Source of the DNA: Acetobacterium bakii
GTDB lineage: Bacteria > Bacillota > Clostridia > Eubacteriales > Eubacteriaceae
NCBI RefSeq assembly: GCF_001263355.1
Contig: NZ_LGYO01000011.1
Location: 62,001-126,000, forward strand
DNA length: 64,000 nt
Reading direction: 5' to 3'
The position numbers and the translations under genes are program-made. The notes under the pieces were generated by a model. That model ran no database searches. It saw only the letters and a list, made by a program, of their open reading frames with translations, and was not told the origin of the DNA. This document shows, piece by piece, positions 1 through 9,013 of the stretch (the stretch's first letter is position 1; each line of letters starts with the position of its first letter).

Positions 1-70
1 AATAATAAAAAACGGCAGCTCCAAAATTAGATGGGATCTCTAATATTTGAAGTTGTCGTTTTTTTATGTC
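1..70. terminator. bidirectional intrinsic terminator downstream of hydF
   Basis: An outer stem (AACGGCAGCT near 10-19 with AGTTGTCGTT near 52-61, using G-T pairs) encloses an inner hairpin ATTAGA/TCTAAT. A T-run follows on the plus strand and an A-run precedes it, so the structure can end transcription in both directions. It lies about 50 bases past the hydF stop and probably serves hydF and a gene to the left of the window. Confidence 0.6.
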
Positions 71-118
71 TGTTCATGACAGGAAATAAAACCTTAATTA
101 TAAAATTATTTAAAATTT

Positions 119-1366
119 CTAGGCCAGATCGTTATCCTCCAGGGCCAGCTTAGCAGCCGGAAAAGGTTCCAAAGCCCGGCTGAGAATGCCCTGAACATAG
201 GCGATGAGCATGCCGTAATTGGTGATGTACACGCCTTTTTGTCTGGCCGTGCGGACTCGGTACTGCATTTCCCGGCGATTGAGCATGCAACCCCCACAGT
301 GGACGATGACGGCGTATTCAGAAATATCTTTGGGATAATGGGCGCCGGCGGCCCAGTTAAATTCAATGTCGCCGCCGGCAATCTGACGGATCCAACGGGG
401 AATTTTGACCTTGCCAATATCATCTGACTGGCGATGGTGGGTGCAGCCTTCCACAATCAGGACCTTGTCACCCGGAACCAGTTGTTCAATGCGTTTAATG
501 CCCTTTACCATTTCAGCAAGATCAGATTTCTGGCGGGCAAACAGGATGGAAAAAGAGGTTAAGGGGATTCCGGGCGGGGTGTCTGCCGAGACCTTTAAAA
601 AGGCCTGGGAATCGGTAATGACAATGGCCGGGGGTTTGTTTAAACCTTCAAGGGTATGCTTAAGTTCGTGCTCTTTGGTGACAATGGCGACAGCATCTTT
701 TTCAATAATATCCCGGATCGTTTGTTGCTGGGGGAGGATGAGGCGACCCTTTGGTGCCGATTTATCAATCGGTGTCACCAGGATGACCATATCTCCGGAT
801 TCAACAAGATCCCCTACTAGGGCAGGTTCCACATCTTCGTAATTGGCATGGTCGATGATCATTTGCTTTACGGCTTTAATGCCGCTGCCATTGTAAACAC
901 TGGTAAAAGAAAGGGGGATTTTAATGGATTTTCTCAGGATATCGATTTCTTCCTTAGTGGGTTCGCCTTTATCGGACTTGTTTAAGACAAAAACACTGGG
1001 GATCTTTCGTTGGATCAGCTGATCAACGAATTCCTGTTCAAAGGCGGTAATGCCGGTTTCGATATCCGCCACCACAATGGCAAAGTGACATTTTCTCAGG
1101 ACTTCGTATGTTTTTTCAATTCGCAGCAGGCCCAGTTCGCCGGCATCATCCAAGCCTGCGGTATCAATAAAAACCACCGGTCCAATCGGTAAGAGTTCCA
1201 TGGTTTTGTAAACCGGGTCGGTGGTTGTTCCGGCCACATCGGATATGACTGCCACGGACTGGCCGGTCAAGGCATTAATCAGGGAAGATTTTCCGGCGTT
1301 TCGTTTGCCAAAAAGACCAATTGCCATGCGGCTTGCCATGGGGGTTTCATTCATACTATTATTCAT
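119..1366 (-). CDS. hydF: [FeFe]-hydrogenase maturation GTPase HydF
   Basis: HydF is the scaffold on which the 2Fe subcluster of the [FeFe]-hydrogenase H-cluster is assembled before transfer to the apo-enzyme, with HydE and HydG. The 415-residue protein has an N-terminal Era-like GTPase domain with a P-loop at residues 20-27 (GKRNAGKS). Its C-terminal cluster-binding domain shows the HydF signature: Cys308 with His310, then His356-Cys357-x-x-Cys360. The length is normal for the family. The start ATG overlaps the aspA stop by four bases (ATGA), so the two are translationally coupled; an AAAGGA lies 11 bases upstream. No hydE or hydG is in the window. Call is secure. Confidence 0.96.
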   Translation of the reverse strand: MNNSMNETPMASRMAIGLFGKRNAGKSSLINALTGQSVAVISDVAGTTTDPVYKTMELLPIGPVVFIDTAGLDDAGELGLLRIEKTYEVLRKCHFAIVVADIETGITAFEQEFVDQLIQRKIPSVFVLNKSDKGEPTKEEIDILRKSIKIPLSFTSVYNGSGIKAVKQMIIDHANYEDVEPALVGDLVESGDMVILVTPIDKSAPKGRLILPQQQTIRDIIEKDAVAIVTKEHELKHTLEGLNKPPAIVITDSQAFLKVSADTPPGIPLTSFSILFARQKSDLAEMVKGIKRIEQLVPGDKVLIVEGCTHHRQSDDIGKVKIPRWIRQIAGGDIEFNWAAGAHYPKDISEYAVIVHCGGCMLNRREMQYRVRTARQKGVYITNYGMLIAYVQGILSRALEPFPAAKLALEDNDLA

Positions 1367-2769
1367 GATTTGTATTGTCCTTTCTTATTTGAACTGGGAG
1401 AGGTGAGTCGTTCGGGTTTTAGGACCTCATCCAGGGTATCCTTATCCATCCAGTTGTTTTCAATGATAATTTCCTTAATGGATTTTCCGGTTTCGTTAAA
1501 GACCAGTGCGGCAACCGTGGCGTTATCATAACCAATGGTCGTGGTCAGAGCGGTGAGCATAACGGTGCTGTTGTCCAGGTTTTGGCGGCAGGCCCTTTCA
1601 TTTGCCGCAATGCCCTCAATGCAGCGTTTGATAAATATGGGCAGGATATTTCTTAGGATATCCAGGGCTTCAAACAAATTTTTGGCAATCACCGGTAAAA
1701 AAGCATTGAGCTCCAGTTGTCCCGACATAGCGGCCAGGGTGATGGCGGTATCGTTGGCCATGATCTGAAAAGCCACCTGATTCACTGCTTCGGGAATAAC
1801 CGGATTGACTTTTCCCGGCATAATCGAAGACCCGGCCTGAACCGGCGGCAAGGTGATTTCGCCAATACCGGCATAAGGGCCTGAGGCCAGAAGCCGCAGA
1901 TCATTGGCGATTTTTGAAAGATTAACCGCCGCGGTTTTTAACAGTCCGGACACTTCCACAAAGACATCGCAGTTCTGAGTGGGGTCCATCATGTAGTCCG
2001 TCCGGGCAAGACTGATTCCGGTGAGATCCCGGAGGCGTTCAATCATATTAAAAATGTAGGCCCGAGGGGCATTCAGCCCGGTACCCACAGCAGTGCCCCC
2101 AATGTTAACCTGCCGGAGCCTTTCTTCAGCTTTGTAAAGTCGCCAGCGGTCCCGGGAAATAGCCTGAGCCCAGGCACCGAATTCCTGGCCCAGGGTGACC
2201 GGGACAGCATCCTGTAACTGGGTTCGTCCAACCTTGATGATTCGGGAAAATTCTTCTTCCTTTTCCTGAAGAGCGCTTTGAAGATCCGCAAAGGATTCGG
2301 TTACCGGTTTTAACAGGCGGATGGCAGCAATTCGCACAGCGGTGGGAAAAACATCATTAGTGGATTGATGCATATTCACGTGATCCAACGGATGAACCAG
2401 ATCATAGTCCCCTTTTTTACCGCCTAAATGTTCAATGGCTCGGTTGGCAATGACTTCGTTGGCATTCATATTGGCCGAGGTGCCGGCGCCGCCCTGAAGA
2501 CAGTCCACCACAAAATGGTCGCGGAGAGCGCCGGCCAGAATTTCATCACAGGCGATGATAATGGCTTCTGCTGTTTGCTCATCCAAAACACCGATATTGC
2601 GGTTGGTGATGGCAGCAGCTTTTTTGATGGTTACCAGAGCATCCACCAGTTCCTTATGGATGGCAACAGCTGTGATATGAAAATTCTGTAGGGCCCTGAG
2701 AGTATGAATACCGTAATATGCCGTGTCTTCTATTTCCAGTTCACCGATTAGGTCGTGTTCTTTTCGCAT
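1363..2769 (-). CDS. aspA: aspartate ammonia-lyase
   Basis: Converts L-aspartate to fumarate and ammonia in the cytoplasm. The 468-residue length and the fumarase/aspartase signature GSSIMPGKVNP at residues 313-323 place it in this superfamily; the N-terminal RKEHDLIGE and ENF/QNFHIT-type blocks fit aspartase better than fumarase. The start is supported by GAGGG five bases upstream. The stop overlaps the hydF start. Coupling to hydF is seen in other anaerobes, and ammonia supply for the dithiomethylamine bridge of the H-cluster is a possible reason (inference). A terminator-like hairpin lies just ahead of the gene. Confidence 0.92.
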   Translation of the reverse strand: MRKEHDLIGELEIEDTAYYGIHTLRALQNFHITAVAIHKELVDALVTIKKAAAITNRNIGVLDEQTAEAIIIACDEILAGALRDHFVVDCLQGGAGTSANMNANEVIANRAIEHLGGKKGDYDLVHPLDHVNMHQSTNDVFPTAVRIAAIRLLKPVTESFADLQSALQEKEEEFSRIIKVGRTQLQDAVPVTLGQEFGAWAQAISRDRWRLYKAEERLRQVNIGGTAVGTGLNAPRAYIFNMIERLRDLTGISLARTDYMMDPTQNCDVFVEVSGLLKTAAVNLSKIANDLRLLASGPYAGIGEITLPPVQAGSSIMPGKVNPVIPEAVNQVAFQIMANDTAITLAAMSGQLELNAFLPVIAKNLFEALDILRNILPIFIKRCIEGIAANERACRQNLDNSTVMLTALTTTIGYDNATVAALVFNETGKSIKEIIIENNWMDKDTLDEVLKPERLTSPSSNKKGQYKS

Positions 2770-2782
2770 TTTTCCCTCATTT

Positions 2783-2826
2783 CAAAAAATAAAAACTCCC
2801 TTTCTGAAAAATAGACAGAAAGAGAG
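2783..2826 (-). promoter_or_regulatory. terminator-like hairpin in aspA-hydF leader (possible attenuator)
   Basis: Read on the minus strand, the stem CTCTCTTTCTG/CAGAAAGGGAG (2826-2816 with 2806-2796) is followed by TTTTTATTTTTT and ends only about 15 bases before the aspA start. A hairpin plus T-run inside a 5' leader is the form of a transcription attenuator. I could not match the upstream leader to a known riboswitch. Confidence 0.5.
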
Positions 2827-2908
2827 CGACATAGCAAAAATTATACACGTTGCCAAATGCGCACCTTTCCGGTCAGAAAACTCTTTTCGGTTAGGTTGAA
2901 TTATAAAG

Positions 2909-2942
2909 TATCATCTCAGCGACGTCGTCTGCTGAGATGATA
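2909..2942 (-). terminator. strong hairpin after the trkA pair
   Basis: A perfect 12-bp stem (TATCATCTCAGC/GCTGAGATGATA) with a 10-base loop lies 146 bases past the end of the second TrkA gene on the minus strand. The following TACTTTATAATT is only moderately T-rich, so termination is probable but not certain. The rest of 2770-3087 shows no gene. Confidence 0.5.
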
Positions 2943-3087
2943 ACTAATTAACGTTTACAATTATCTTAGCATTGTTTTGCTGGCTTGTCAAAGAAGATTG
3001 ATGATAAAAATTTACATTTTTTGTGTTGTATCAAGTGCCGATCCAAAACTCAGGCATTCATTATCAAAGTTAAGCTATTCCCGAGAA

Positions 3088-3756
3088 TCAGAGGTTTGGT
3101 TCCAACAGGTCGGCCAGGGCTTTGGCCTGTAAAACATCGGAAATTGCCAGTACCTCATCTTTTACCTGCAAAACCGTGCTCCCGGTGGGGATGAGCAGCT
3201 GATCATCTCGAATCACCGCGACCAGCACACATTCACAGGGTAGGTTGAGCTCTTTCAGGGACTTGCCGGCAACCAAAGAAGCCGGATGTATTTTTTTTTG
3301 CACCAGCGAATATTGGCCCTGGTGCAGCTTAAGCAGGGTTATCATATCACCCAGTGACATTTCTTCAGCAACCACATGGGCCATCAGGTCGGCCTCGCTG
3401 AGTCCCACATCCACACCCATTAAAGGTGTGAACAGCCAGGTGTTTTTGGGGTTATTGGCCCGGGCAATCACTCGCTTCACATTGTATTCGAACCGGGCCA
3501 AGGTTGACACAACCAGATTTCCTTCGTCAGAGGGTGTTACTGCGACCACAACATCGGCCTGCAAAATACCGGCAGTTTCCAAGACCCCGGGATCGGTGAA
3601 GTCCCCGGGAACAACGGTGCCCGGGGGTAAGTCCCGCTGAAGGATCCGCAGGTGCTTTTCGCGCATTTCAACAACTTTGATATCATGGCCGTCTTTAAGG
3701 AGCAGCGAAGCCAGATACGAACCAACCTGACCGCCACCCACGATAATCACATTCAT
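3088..3756 (-). CDS. TrkA/RCK family NAD-binding K+ transport regulator
   Basis: A 222-residue RCK protein with an N-terminal Rossmann fold that begins with the nucleotide-binding glycine motif GGGQVGSYLA (about residues 7-16), and a C-terminal TrkA_C-like domain (about residues 140-220). Such proteins gate Trk/Ktr potassium channels in response to NAD(H) or ATP/ADP. It is a paralogue of the gene 20 bases upstream. No trkH/ktrB membrane subunit is next to the pair; the neighbour is a P-type ATPase, so control of cation flux together with that pump is inferred. Confidence 0.85.
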   Translation of the reverse strand: MNVIIVGGGQVGSYLASLLLKDGHDIKVVEMREKHLRILQRDLPPGTVVPGDFTDPGVLETAGILQADVVVAVTPSDEGNLVVSTLARFEYNVKRVIARANNPKNTWLFTPLMGVDVGLSEADLMAHVVAEEMSLGDMITLLKLHQGQYSLVQKKIHPASLVAGKSLKELNLPCECVLVAVIRDDQLLIPTGSTVLQVKDEVLAISDVLQAKALADLLEPNL

Positions 3757-3776
3757 GGTTTTATAGTCCTTTCTGC

Positions 3777-4427
3777 TTACTTCAAACCCAATACATATTT
3801 CAGCTGATCCATTGAGGTGCCGGCGACGGCCAGGTGAATGAAATCTCTTTCCAGAAATTCTGTGCCCAGTGTCGGTAAAAAGGTTTTATTGTTCCGACTG
3901 ATGCCAATAACCTGAATCTCCCCGGGGATGGTTAATTCTTTAACCCGTCGACCCACCAGCAGGATGGGGACCTCAATTTCCACAATATCCACATCCCCGC
4001 TGCCGATGCTCAGTACTGTGCCCAGCGGTGAAAAACAAAGCAGGTCAACGATTCGGTTGATCCCCCAGGCGGTGGGGTCAATGGTTTGAAGGCCCAGACG
4101 ATTATAAATTTGGTCTTTGCGCACATCCTTTAGCCGGGCAACAACTTTCGGAACATGGAAAACCTGACTGGCCACCCGGGCGATAACGGCATTTACTTCA
4201 TCGCTGAAAGTCACTGCTGCCAGGGCATCGCTGTGCTCAATGTCAGCTTCCAGCAGCACATCGCGGTCAAAACCAAAACCGACAAGCGTACGGCCCTTGA
4301 ACGATGGGTCCAGCAGTTCAAAGGCCGTCGCATCCAGATCAATAACGGTGACGGTATGACCGATTCGGGTCAGACTAAGGGCCAGACCAGACCCCACCCG
4401 GCCACAGCCGACAATAATAATTTTCAT
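3777..4427 (-). CDS. TrkA/RCK family NAD-binding K+ transport regulator
   Basis: A 216-residue paralogue of the next gene, with the Rossmann motif GCGRVGSGLA near residue 7 and a TrkA_C domain near residues 135-215. The start has a strong GAGGAGG and overlaps the ATPase stop by four bases (ATGA), so it is translationally coupled to the pump. Two different RCK subunits in tandem suggest a hetero-oligomeric ring (inference). Confidence 0.86.
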   Translation of the reverse strand: MKIIIVGCGRVGSGLALSLTRIGHTVTVIDLDATAFELLDPSFKGRTLVGFGFDRDVLLEADIEHSDALAAVTFSDEVNAVIARVASQVFHVPKVVARLKDVRKDQIYNRLGLQTIDPTAWGINRIVDLLCFSPLGTVLSIGSGDVDIVEIEVPILLVGRRVKELTIPGEIQVIGISRNNKTFLPTLGTEFLERDFIHLAVAGTSMDQLKYVLGLK

Positions 4428-7279
4428 TTAGAAACCTCCTCAGAGCTGTTCTTTTTTCGGTCGGCGCGTTTGTCCCATCCACGGAGGAAGGCTTTACGCA
4501 GCTCATCCAACAAAATAATTACCGGTGCCCAGATTATCAGATAGGCCCATTGGCTTAAGCCAAGGGGGGCGGTGTTAAAAAGATCGTGAAAGATGGGAAC
4601 ATACATTAAGATGCAAATTAAGATAAGTTCCACGGCGATGCCAATTAATAGCAAACGATTGGTAAAAAAACCAATCGAGAAAACTGACGCCCGGTGGGTG
4701 CGGGCATTAAAGACCACCCCGACCTGGCAGATCACAATAGCCGTCAGGGTCATGGTCGTGGCCATCCGATAAATGGTACCGGAGTCGGCTAAGGGCACGC
4801 CGGGCCAGCCGTACTGCCAGTTCAGGAAAAAATACGCGGAAATGGAAATAACCGACTCCAACATGCCATACCAGAAAAATGCCAGCAGCAGCAGTTGGCG
4901 ACTGAGCAGCGGTTCTTTCTGGGAACGGGGTGGGTGATCCATAATGCCGGCTTCCGGAAGTTCCGCGCCCAGCCCGATGGCGGGCACCATATCGGTGCCC
5001 AGATCCATGGCCAAAATCTGCATGATGGTAAGCGGCAGCGGAATACTTCCCCGGGAGAACAAAAATAAGATAAAGGGAGCGGCTTCGGACATATTGCTGT
5101 TGAAAATATAGACCGCGAATTTACGGATATTATTATAAACCGCCCGGCCTTCTTCCACCGCATTCACGATTGAAGCAAAGTTATCATCGGTCAGAATCAT
5201 ATCCGCAGCTTCTTTGGCAACATCGGTGCCGGATATCCCCATGGCCACGCCAATGTCCGCCTTTTTAAGGGCCGGGGCATCATTCACACCATCTCCGGTG
5301 ACAGCCACCACGTGACCCATTTCCTGTAGGGCGGTGACCACCCGTAATTTTTGTTCCGGAGCCACCCGGGCAAAAATCACCTCATCCCCGAGCGCTTCTT
5401 TTAAAGTGGCGTCATCAAGCTCTTCCAAGTCAATCCCGGTCAGAATCCGGGGATGATCTCCCCCAATAATACCGATGCGTCGGGCGATGCTCTCGGCGGT
5501 GAGCCCATAATCACCGGTGATCATAATAATGCGGATACTGGAATGATGGCATTTTTCAACCGCTGCGGCCACCTCGGGCCGAGGCGGATCCGCCATGGCA
5601 ACGAGTCCCAGAAAGGTCAGGTTCTGCTCAACCAATTCGGGAGTATAGGCACTCATACTGGCAGGCAGGGTGGCTTCTTCAGTTAGCCATCGCAGAGCCA
5701 CAGCCAGGACCCGCAGGCCGCTTCGGGCATACCCATCATTGGCGGATATAATCTCGGTGCGCAGCGCTTCGGTCACCGGAGCATCCTGACCGCCACGGCG
5801 GACATGGGTACACAAGTCCAAGACTTCTTTGGGGGCACCCTTCACATAGGCAATCCGAACCGTCTGTGAGTCCGGATCTTTGATTTGGTGGATCGTGCTC
5901 ATCCGTTTCCGCCGGGCTTCAAAGGGCAGCTCCCTGAGACGAGGCGTCAGAAGGGCTTCTTTAGGTAAGTCTAAACCGCTTTTTTGAGCAGCAACCAGCA
6001 TGGCTGCTTCGGTGGGATCACCCAGCACCGTCCAGCGAGGGGCATCATCAGTGGGAGGAATAAGTCGGGCGTTGTTACACAGACTGGCCGCCACCAGCAG
6101 TTGACGCAAATCCTGATTTTGGGCTTGGGTAACCGGGTGATTGTCCGCTAATATTTCTCCCTGGGCGCTATCATAACCAACACCGGTGACTTTAAATGGC
6201 TGATTCGCCAGCCACAGATCGCTGACGGTCATTTCATTCTGGGTCAGGGTTCCGGTTTTATCGGTGCAGATGATGGTTGTACAGCCCAGGGTTTCAACCG
6301 CGGACAGCCGTTTAATCAGGGCATTGCGTTTGGCCATCCGCTGAACGCCCATAGCCAGGGACAGGGTCACGGTCGGCAGCAATCCTTCGGGGACAAAAGC
6401 GATAATCATACCCATGGCAAAGATAAAGCTTTCGGCGACATTGGCGTTGGGCAGCAGAATTGAGGCGATAAAGAAAAATACACCAATGCTCACAGCCATA
6501 ACCGACACCGTTCGGGTTACCCGTTTAAGTTCCTTTTGAAGAGGACTTTGAACTTCTTTCTGGCTTTGGGTCATACCGGCGATTTTTCCAAATTCGGTGC
6601 TCATGCCGGTGGCAAAGACAATTGCTTTTCCCGATCCCGCCGCGACATTGGTTCCGGCAAAAACCAGATTAGGCTCCTCAGCCCGGGCTAAATCCGGCCG
6701 CAGTACCGGGTCTTTCGTTTTTTTGACAGCGTGTGACTCACCGGTGAGGGTTGATTGATCACACCTTAAATCAGCATCTTCAACCAATCGGGCATCCGCT
6801 GAAATGCGGTCCCCTTCCGCCAGCAAAATCACATCGCCGGGAACTAATTCCTCAGCCAGAATGCGCTGTTCTTCGCCATCCCGAAGGACCCGGGCATAGG
6901 ATGGCAGCATTTTGCGTAGCGCTTCGGTGGCTTTTTCGGCTCTGAATTCCTGCATAAAACTGAAGACGCCGTTGATGATATTTACCAGCCAGATGGCAAT
7001 GCCCAATTGTGGCAGCTGAGCAATAAAACCGATGATACCGCCAATCCATAAGAGTATCGCCATTAAGTGAGTGAAATTGGATAAAAATTTCCAAATCAGC
7101 GGCTTACCTTTGACTTCCTGGATGGTGTTGCTGCCATAGGCTTTTAGGCGCAGGGCCGCCTCAGTTTTAGGCAATCCGGATATGGCCGTTTCCAAGTCAC
7201 TATAAACCTGGTTAACTGGTAATTGGTGAATCGTCTTTTCCGTTTCGCGGTTGATTTTCTGAGTAGTTAAAGTTTCCAT
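4424..7279 (-). CDS. P-type cation-transporting ATPase, type II with Na,K-ATPase-like ion sites
   Basis: A 951-residue ion pump. Visible parts: cation ATPase N-terminal domain, TGES actuator loop (near residue 180), phosphorylation site Asp340 in DKTGTLT, the hinge motif GDGVNDAPALKKADIG, and about ten membrane segments. Membrane helix 4 has VPEGLLPT (Glu298), helix 5 has NSNMSE (Ser728, Asn729, Glu732) and helix 6 has DLGTDMVPAI (Asp759, Asp763). These match the ion-binding residues of animal Na,K-ATPase (type IIC) more closely than SERCA-type pumps. In helix 8 the glutamine is kept (Gln852), but the position of the third-Na+-site aspartate is Val855. It leads an operon with two TrkA proteins. 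Substrate Na+, K+, H+ or Ca2+ cannot be settled from sequence. Confidence 0.9.
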   Translation of the reverse strand: METLTTQKINRETEKTIHQLPVNQVYSDLETAISGLPKTEAALRLKAYGSNTIQEVKGKPLIWKFLSNFTHLMAILLWIGGIIGFIAQLPQLGIAIWLVNIINGVFSFMQEFRAEKATEALRKMLPSYARVLRDGEEQRILAEELVPGDVILLAEGDRISADARLVEDADLRCDQSTLTGESHAVKKTKDPVLRPDLARAEEPNLVFAGTNVAAGSGKAIVFATGMSTEFGKIAGMTQSQKEVQSPLQKELKRVTRTVSVMAVSIGVFFFIASILLPNANVAESFIFAMGMIIAFVPEGLLPTVTLSLAMGVQRMAKRNALIKRLSAVETLGCTTIICTDKTGTLTQNEMTVSDLWLANQPFKVTGVGYDSAQGEILADNHPVTQAQNQDLRQLLVAASLCNNARLIPPTDDAPRWTVLGDPTEAAMLVAAQKSGLDLPKEALLTPRLRELPFEARRKRMSTIHQIKDPDSQTVRIAYVKGAPKEVLDLCTHVRRGGQDAPVTEALRTEIISANDGYARSGLRVLAVALRWLTEEATLPASMSAYTPELVEQNLTFLGLVAMADPPRPEVAAAVEKCHHSSIRIIMITGDYGLTAESIARRIGIIGGDHPRILTGIDLEELDDATLKEALGDEVIFARVAPEQKLRVVTALQEMGHVVAVTGDGVNDAPALKKADIGVAMGISGTDVAKEAADMILTDDNFASIVNAVEEGRAVYNNIRKFAVYIFNSNMSEAAPFILFLFSRGSIPLPLTIMQILAMDLGTDMVPAIGLGAELPEAGIMDHPPRSQKEPLLSRQLLLLAFFWYGMLESVISISAYFFLNWQYGWPGVPLADSGTIYRMATTMTLTAIVICQVGVVFNARTHRASVFSIGFFTNRLLLIGIAVELILICILMYVPIFHDLFNTAPLGLSQWAYLIIWAPVIILLDELRKAFLRGWDKRADRKKNSSEEVSK

Positions 7280-7444
7280 AATTTTTCATTCATCCTTTAA
7301 ATTCACTGGATTGTAAATGTTAATACCGAATGGCTCAGGCAGATCAAAAATTATTTGTATCAATAATCAGTGTATACCCTTTTAAAAATTTATATGCATA
7401 AGAAGTTAATCAAAAACACCTTGATGTCGTTTCATTTAATAAGA

Positions 7445-7473
7445 TTGACAACGCGATAACTACTGGTTAAAAT
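7445..7473 (+). promoter_or_regulatory. sigma-A promoter for the MFS transporter gene
   Basis: TTGACA (7445-7450), 17-base spacer, TAAAAT (7468-7473), about 38 bases before the start codon. This is a near-consensus vegetative promoter in the divergent spacer 7280-7511. Confidence 0.75.
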
Positions 7474-7511
7474 TAGCATAGCTAACGATTAAAGTAAAAG
7501 AGGGGTACTAA

Positions 7512-8870
7512 ATGTTTAATATTGCTTCACGAATTGATAAACTGCCATCAACGCCCATGCTCAGAAAGATTCTGGTTTTGACTGGGATCGGTTGGATGTT
7601 TGATGCCATGGATCAGGGAATGGTTGCCGGTGTGATGGCAGCCATTGGTACGGAATGGGCCCTGAGTCCCGCTCAGTTGGGTCTTCTTGGTAGTATTGGT
7701 ATGCTGGGAATGGCTTTAGGAGCGGCTTTATCCGGTATGGCCGCGGACCGCTGGGGAAGAAGAACGGTGATTATGTGGACCTTGATTATTTATGGGGTTG
7801 CCAGTGCACTTTCGGGTTTATCCGTCAATTTCACCATGCTTTTGGTATTGCGTTTTTTCACCGGCTTTGGCCTGGGAGGGGAATTGCCGGCGGCGGTTAC
7901 CCTGGTCAGCGAGTACTCACCGACACGGATCCGCGGCCGAAATGTTATTATTCTTGAAAGCTTTTGGGCCTGGGGCTGGATTCTTGCAGCCCTTGTGGCA
8001 TATCTGCTTATTCCGGTATACGGTTGGCGGATTGCTTTTTTTATCGGCGGGATCCCCGCGCTGTTTGCGGCCTATCTGCGAAAGGCTGTGCCTGAATCGC
8101 CGCGGTTCCTGGAGTCAGTCGGAAAAACCAAAGAAGCGGATGAATTGGTTACAGTTATGGAAAAACAGGCAGGGATTACAAATGATGTCATCAATGACTC
8201 AAACGCCGCAGAGCAAAAATTGGATAAGGTGCGGATTACGTTTCTGGATTTATGGTCAAAAAAATACCTTCGAACCACCGTTGTGCTGTGGGCAATTTGG
8301 TTTGGAATTAATTTTGGCTATTACGGTTTTGTTTTGTGGACCCCAACGTTGTTGGTGGCAAAGGGTTTTGCCCTGGCAAAAAGCTTTGAATTCACACTGA
8401 TTATGTGTCTGGCCCAATTACCGGGTTATTTCAGCGCCGCCTATCTGGTTGAACGGGTTGGCCGCAAGAAGGTATTGACTCTATATTTTGCCGGTACCGC
8501 AGTGGCAGCCTGGTTATTTGGACATGCCGGAAGCGTCAATGAAGTGCTGGCCTTTGGCAGCATGCTTTACTTCTTTAGCCTGGGCGCCTGGGGCTGCGTT
8601 TATGCATATACACCGGAAGTCTACCCAACCGTTGTCAGAGCCAGTGGTTCTGGTTGGGCTGCCGCTTTCGGACGTCTTGGGGCTTTCACCGCGCCGTTTA
8701 TTGTACCGGTTATTTATAAACTCTATGGGACAGAACTGGGTTATACCTATATATTTATCCTACTCACAGGGGTATTTGCCATAGTGGCGCTGATTGTTGC
8801 AGTCTTTGGAAGAGAAACCATGGGTAGATCCCTGGAAGAAATTTCAGCTAGCCAGGAACAAGCAGCATAA
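7512..8870 (+). CDS. MFS transporter, NiaP-like metabolite:H+ symporter
   Basis: A 452-residue, 12-helix major facilitator. The signature loop after helix 2 (MAADRWGRRTV) and the block GFGLGGELPAA before helix 5 are clear. From memory the sequence resembles Bacillus subtilis NiaP (nicotinate uptake), for instance LGWMFDAMD-like GIGWMFDAMDQGM, the ESFWA.GW block and LAQLPGYF in the second half. The metabolite:H+ symporter family also contains aromatic-acid carriers, so niacin is a hypothesis. The start follows GAGGGG. Single-gene unit with its own promoter and terminator. Confidence 0.85.
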   Translation: MFNIASRIDKLPSTPMLRKILVLTGIGWMFDAMDQGMVAGVMAAIGTEWALSPAQLGLLGSIGMLGMALGAALSGMAADRWGRRTVIMWTLIIYGVASALSGLSVNFTMLLVLRFFTGFGLGGELPAAVTLVSEYSPTRIRGRNVIILESFWAWGWILAALVAYLLIPVYGWRIAFFIGGIPALFAAYLRKAVPESPRFLESVGKTKEADELVTVMEKQAGITNDVINDSNAAEQKLDKVRITFLDLWSKKYLRTTVVLWAIWFGINFGYYGFVLWTPTLLVAKGFALAKSFEFTLIMCLAQLPGYFSAAYLVERVGRKKVLTLYFAGTAVAAWLFGHAGSVNEVLAFGSMLYFFSLGAWGCVYAYTPEVYPTVVRASGSGWAAAFGRLGAFTAPFIVPVIYKLYGTELGYTYIFILLTGVFAIVALIVAVFGRETMGRSLEEISASQEQAA

Positions 8871-8896
8871 TTAAAAAAATAAATTTGAATAAAAAG

Positions 8897-8936
8897 CTGT
8901 ATGATTTGGTTTAATCCAATTCATACAGTTTTTTAT
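8897..8936 (+). terminator. intrinsic terminator after the MFS gene
   Basis: Stem CTGTATGATTTGG (8897-8909) with CCAATTCATACAG (8916-8928), one mismatch, followed by a run of T. Confidence 0.85.
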
Positions 8937-9013
8937 TATATTGCATAATAATTGGGTATAAAAAAATAAAGATGGTGGATTTCCAACATCAGGTAAGAAG
9001 AAGGAGGGTTCAT

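Noticed and set aside
4822-5163. A 113-residue minus-strand ORF within the P-type ATPase gene
   Set aside because: Alternate-frame shadow of the ATPase with no independent support.
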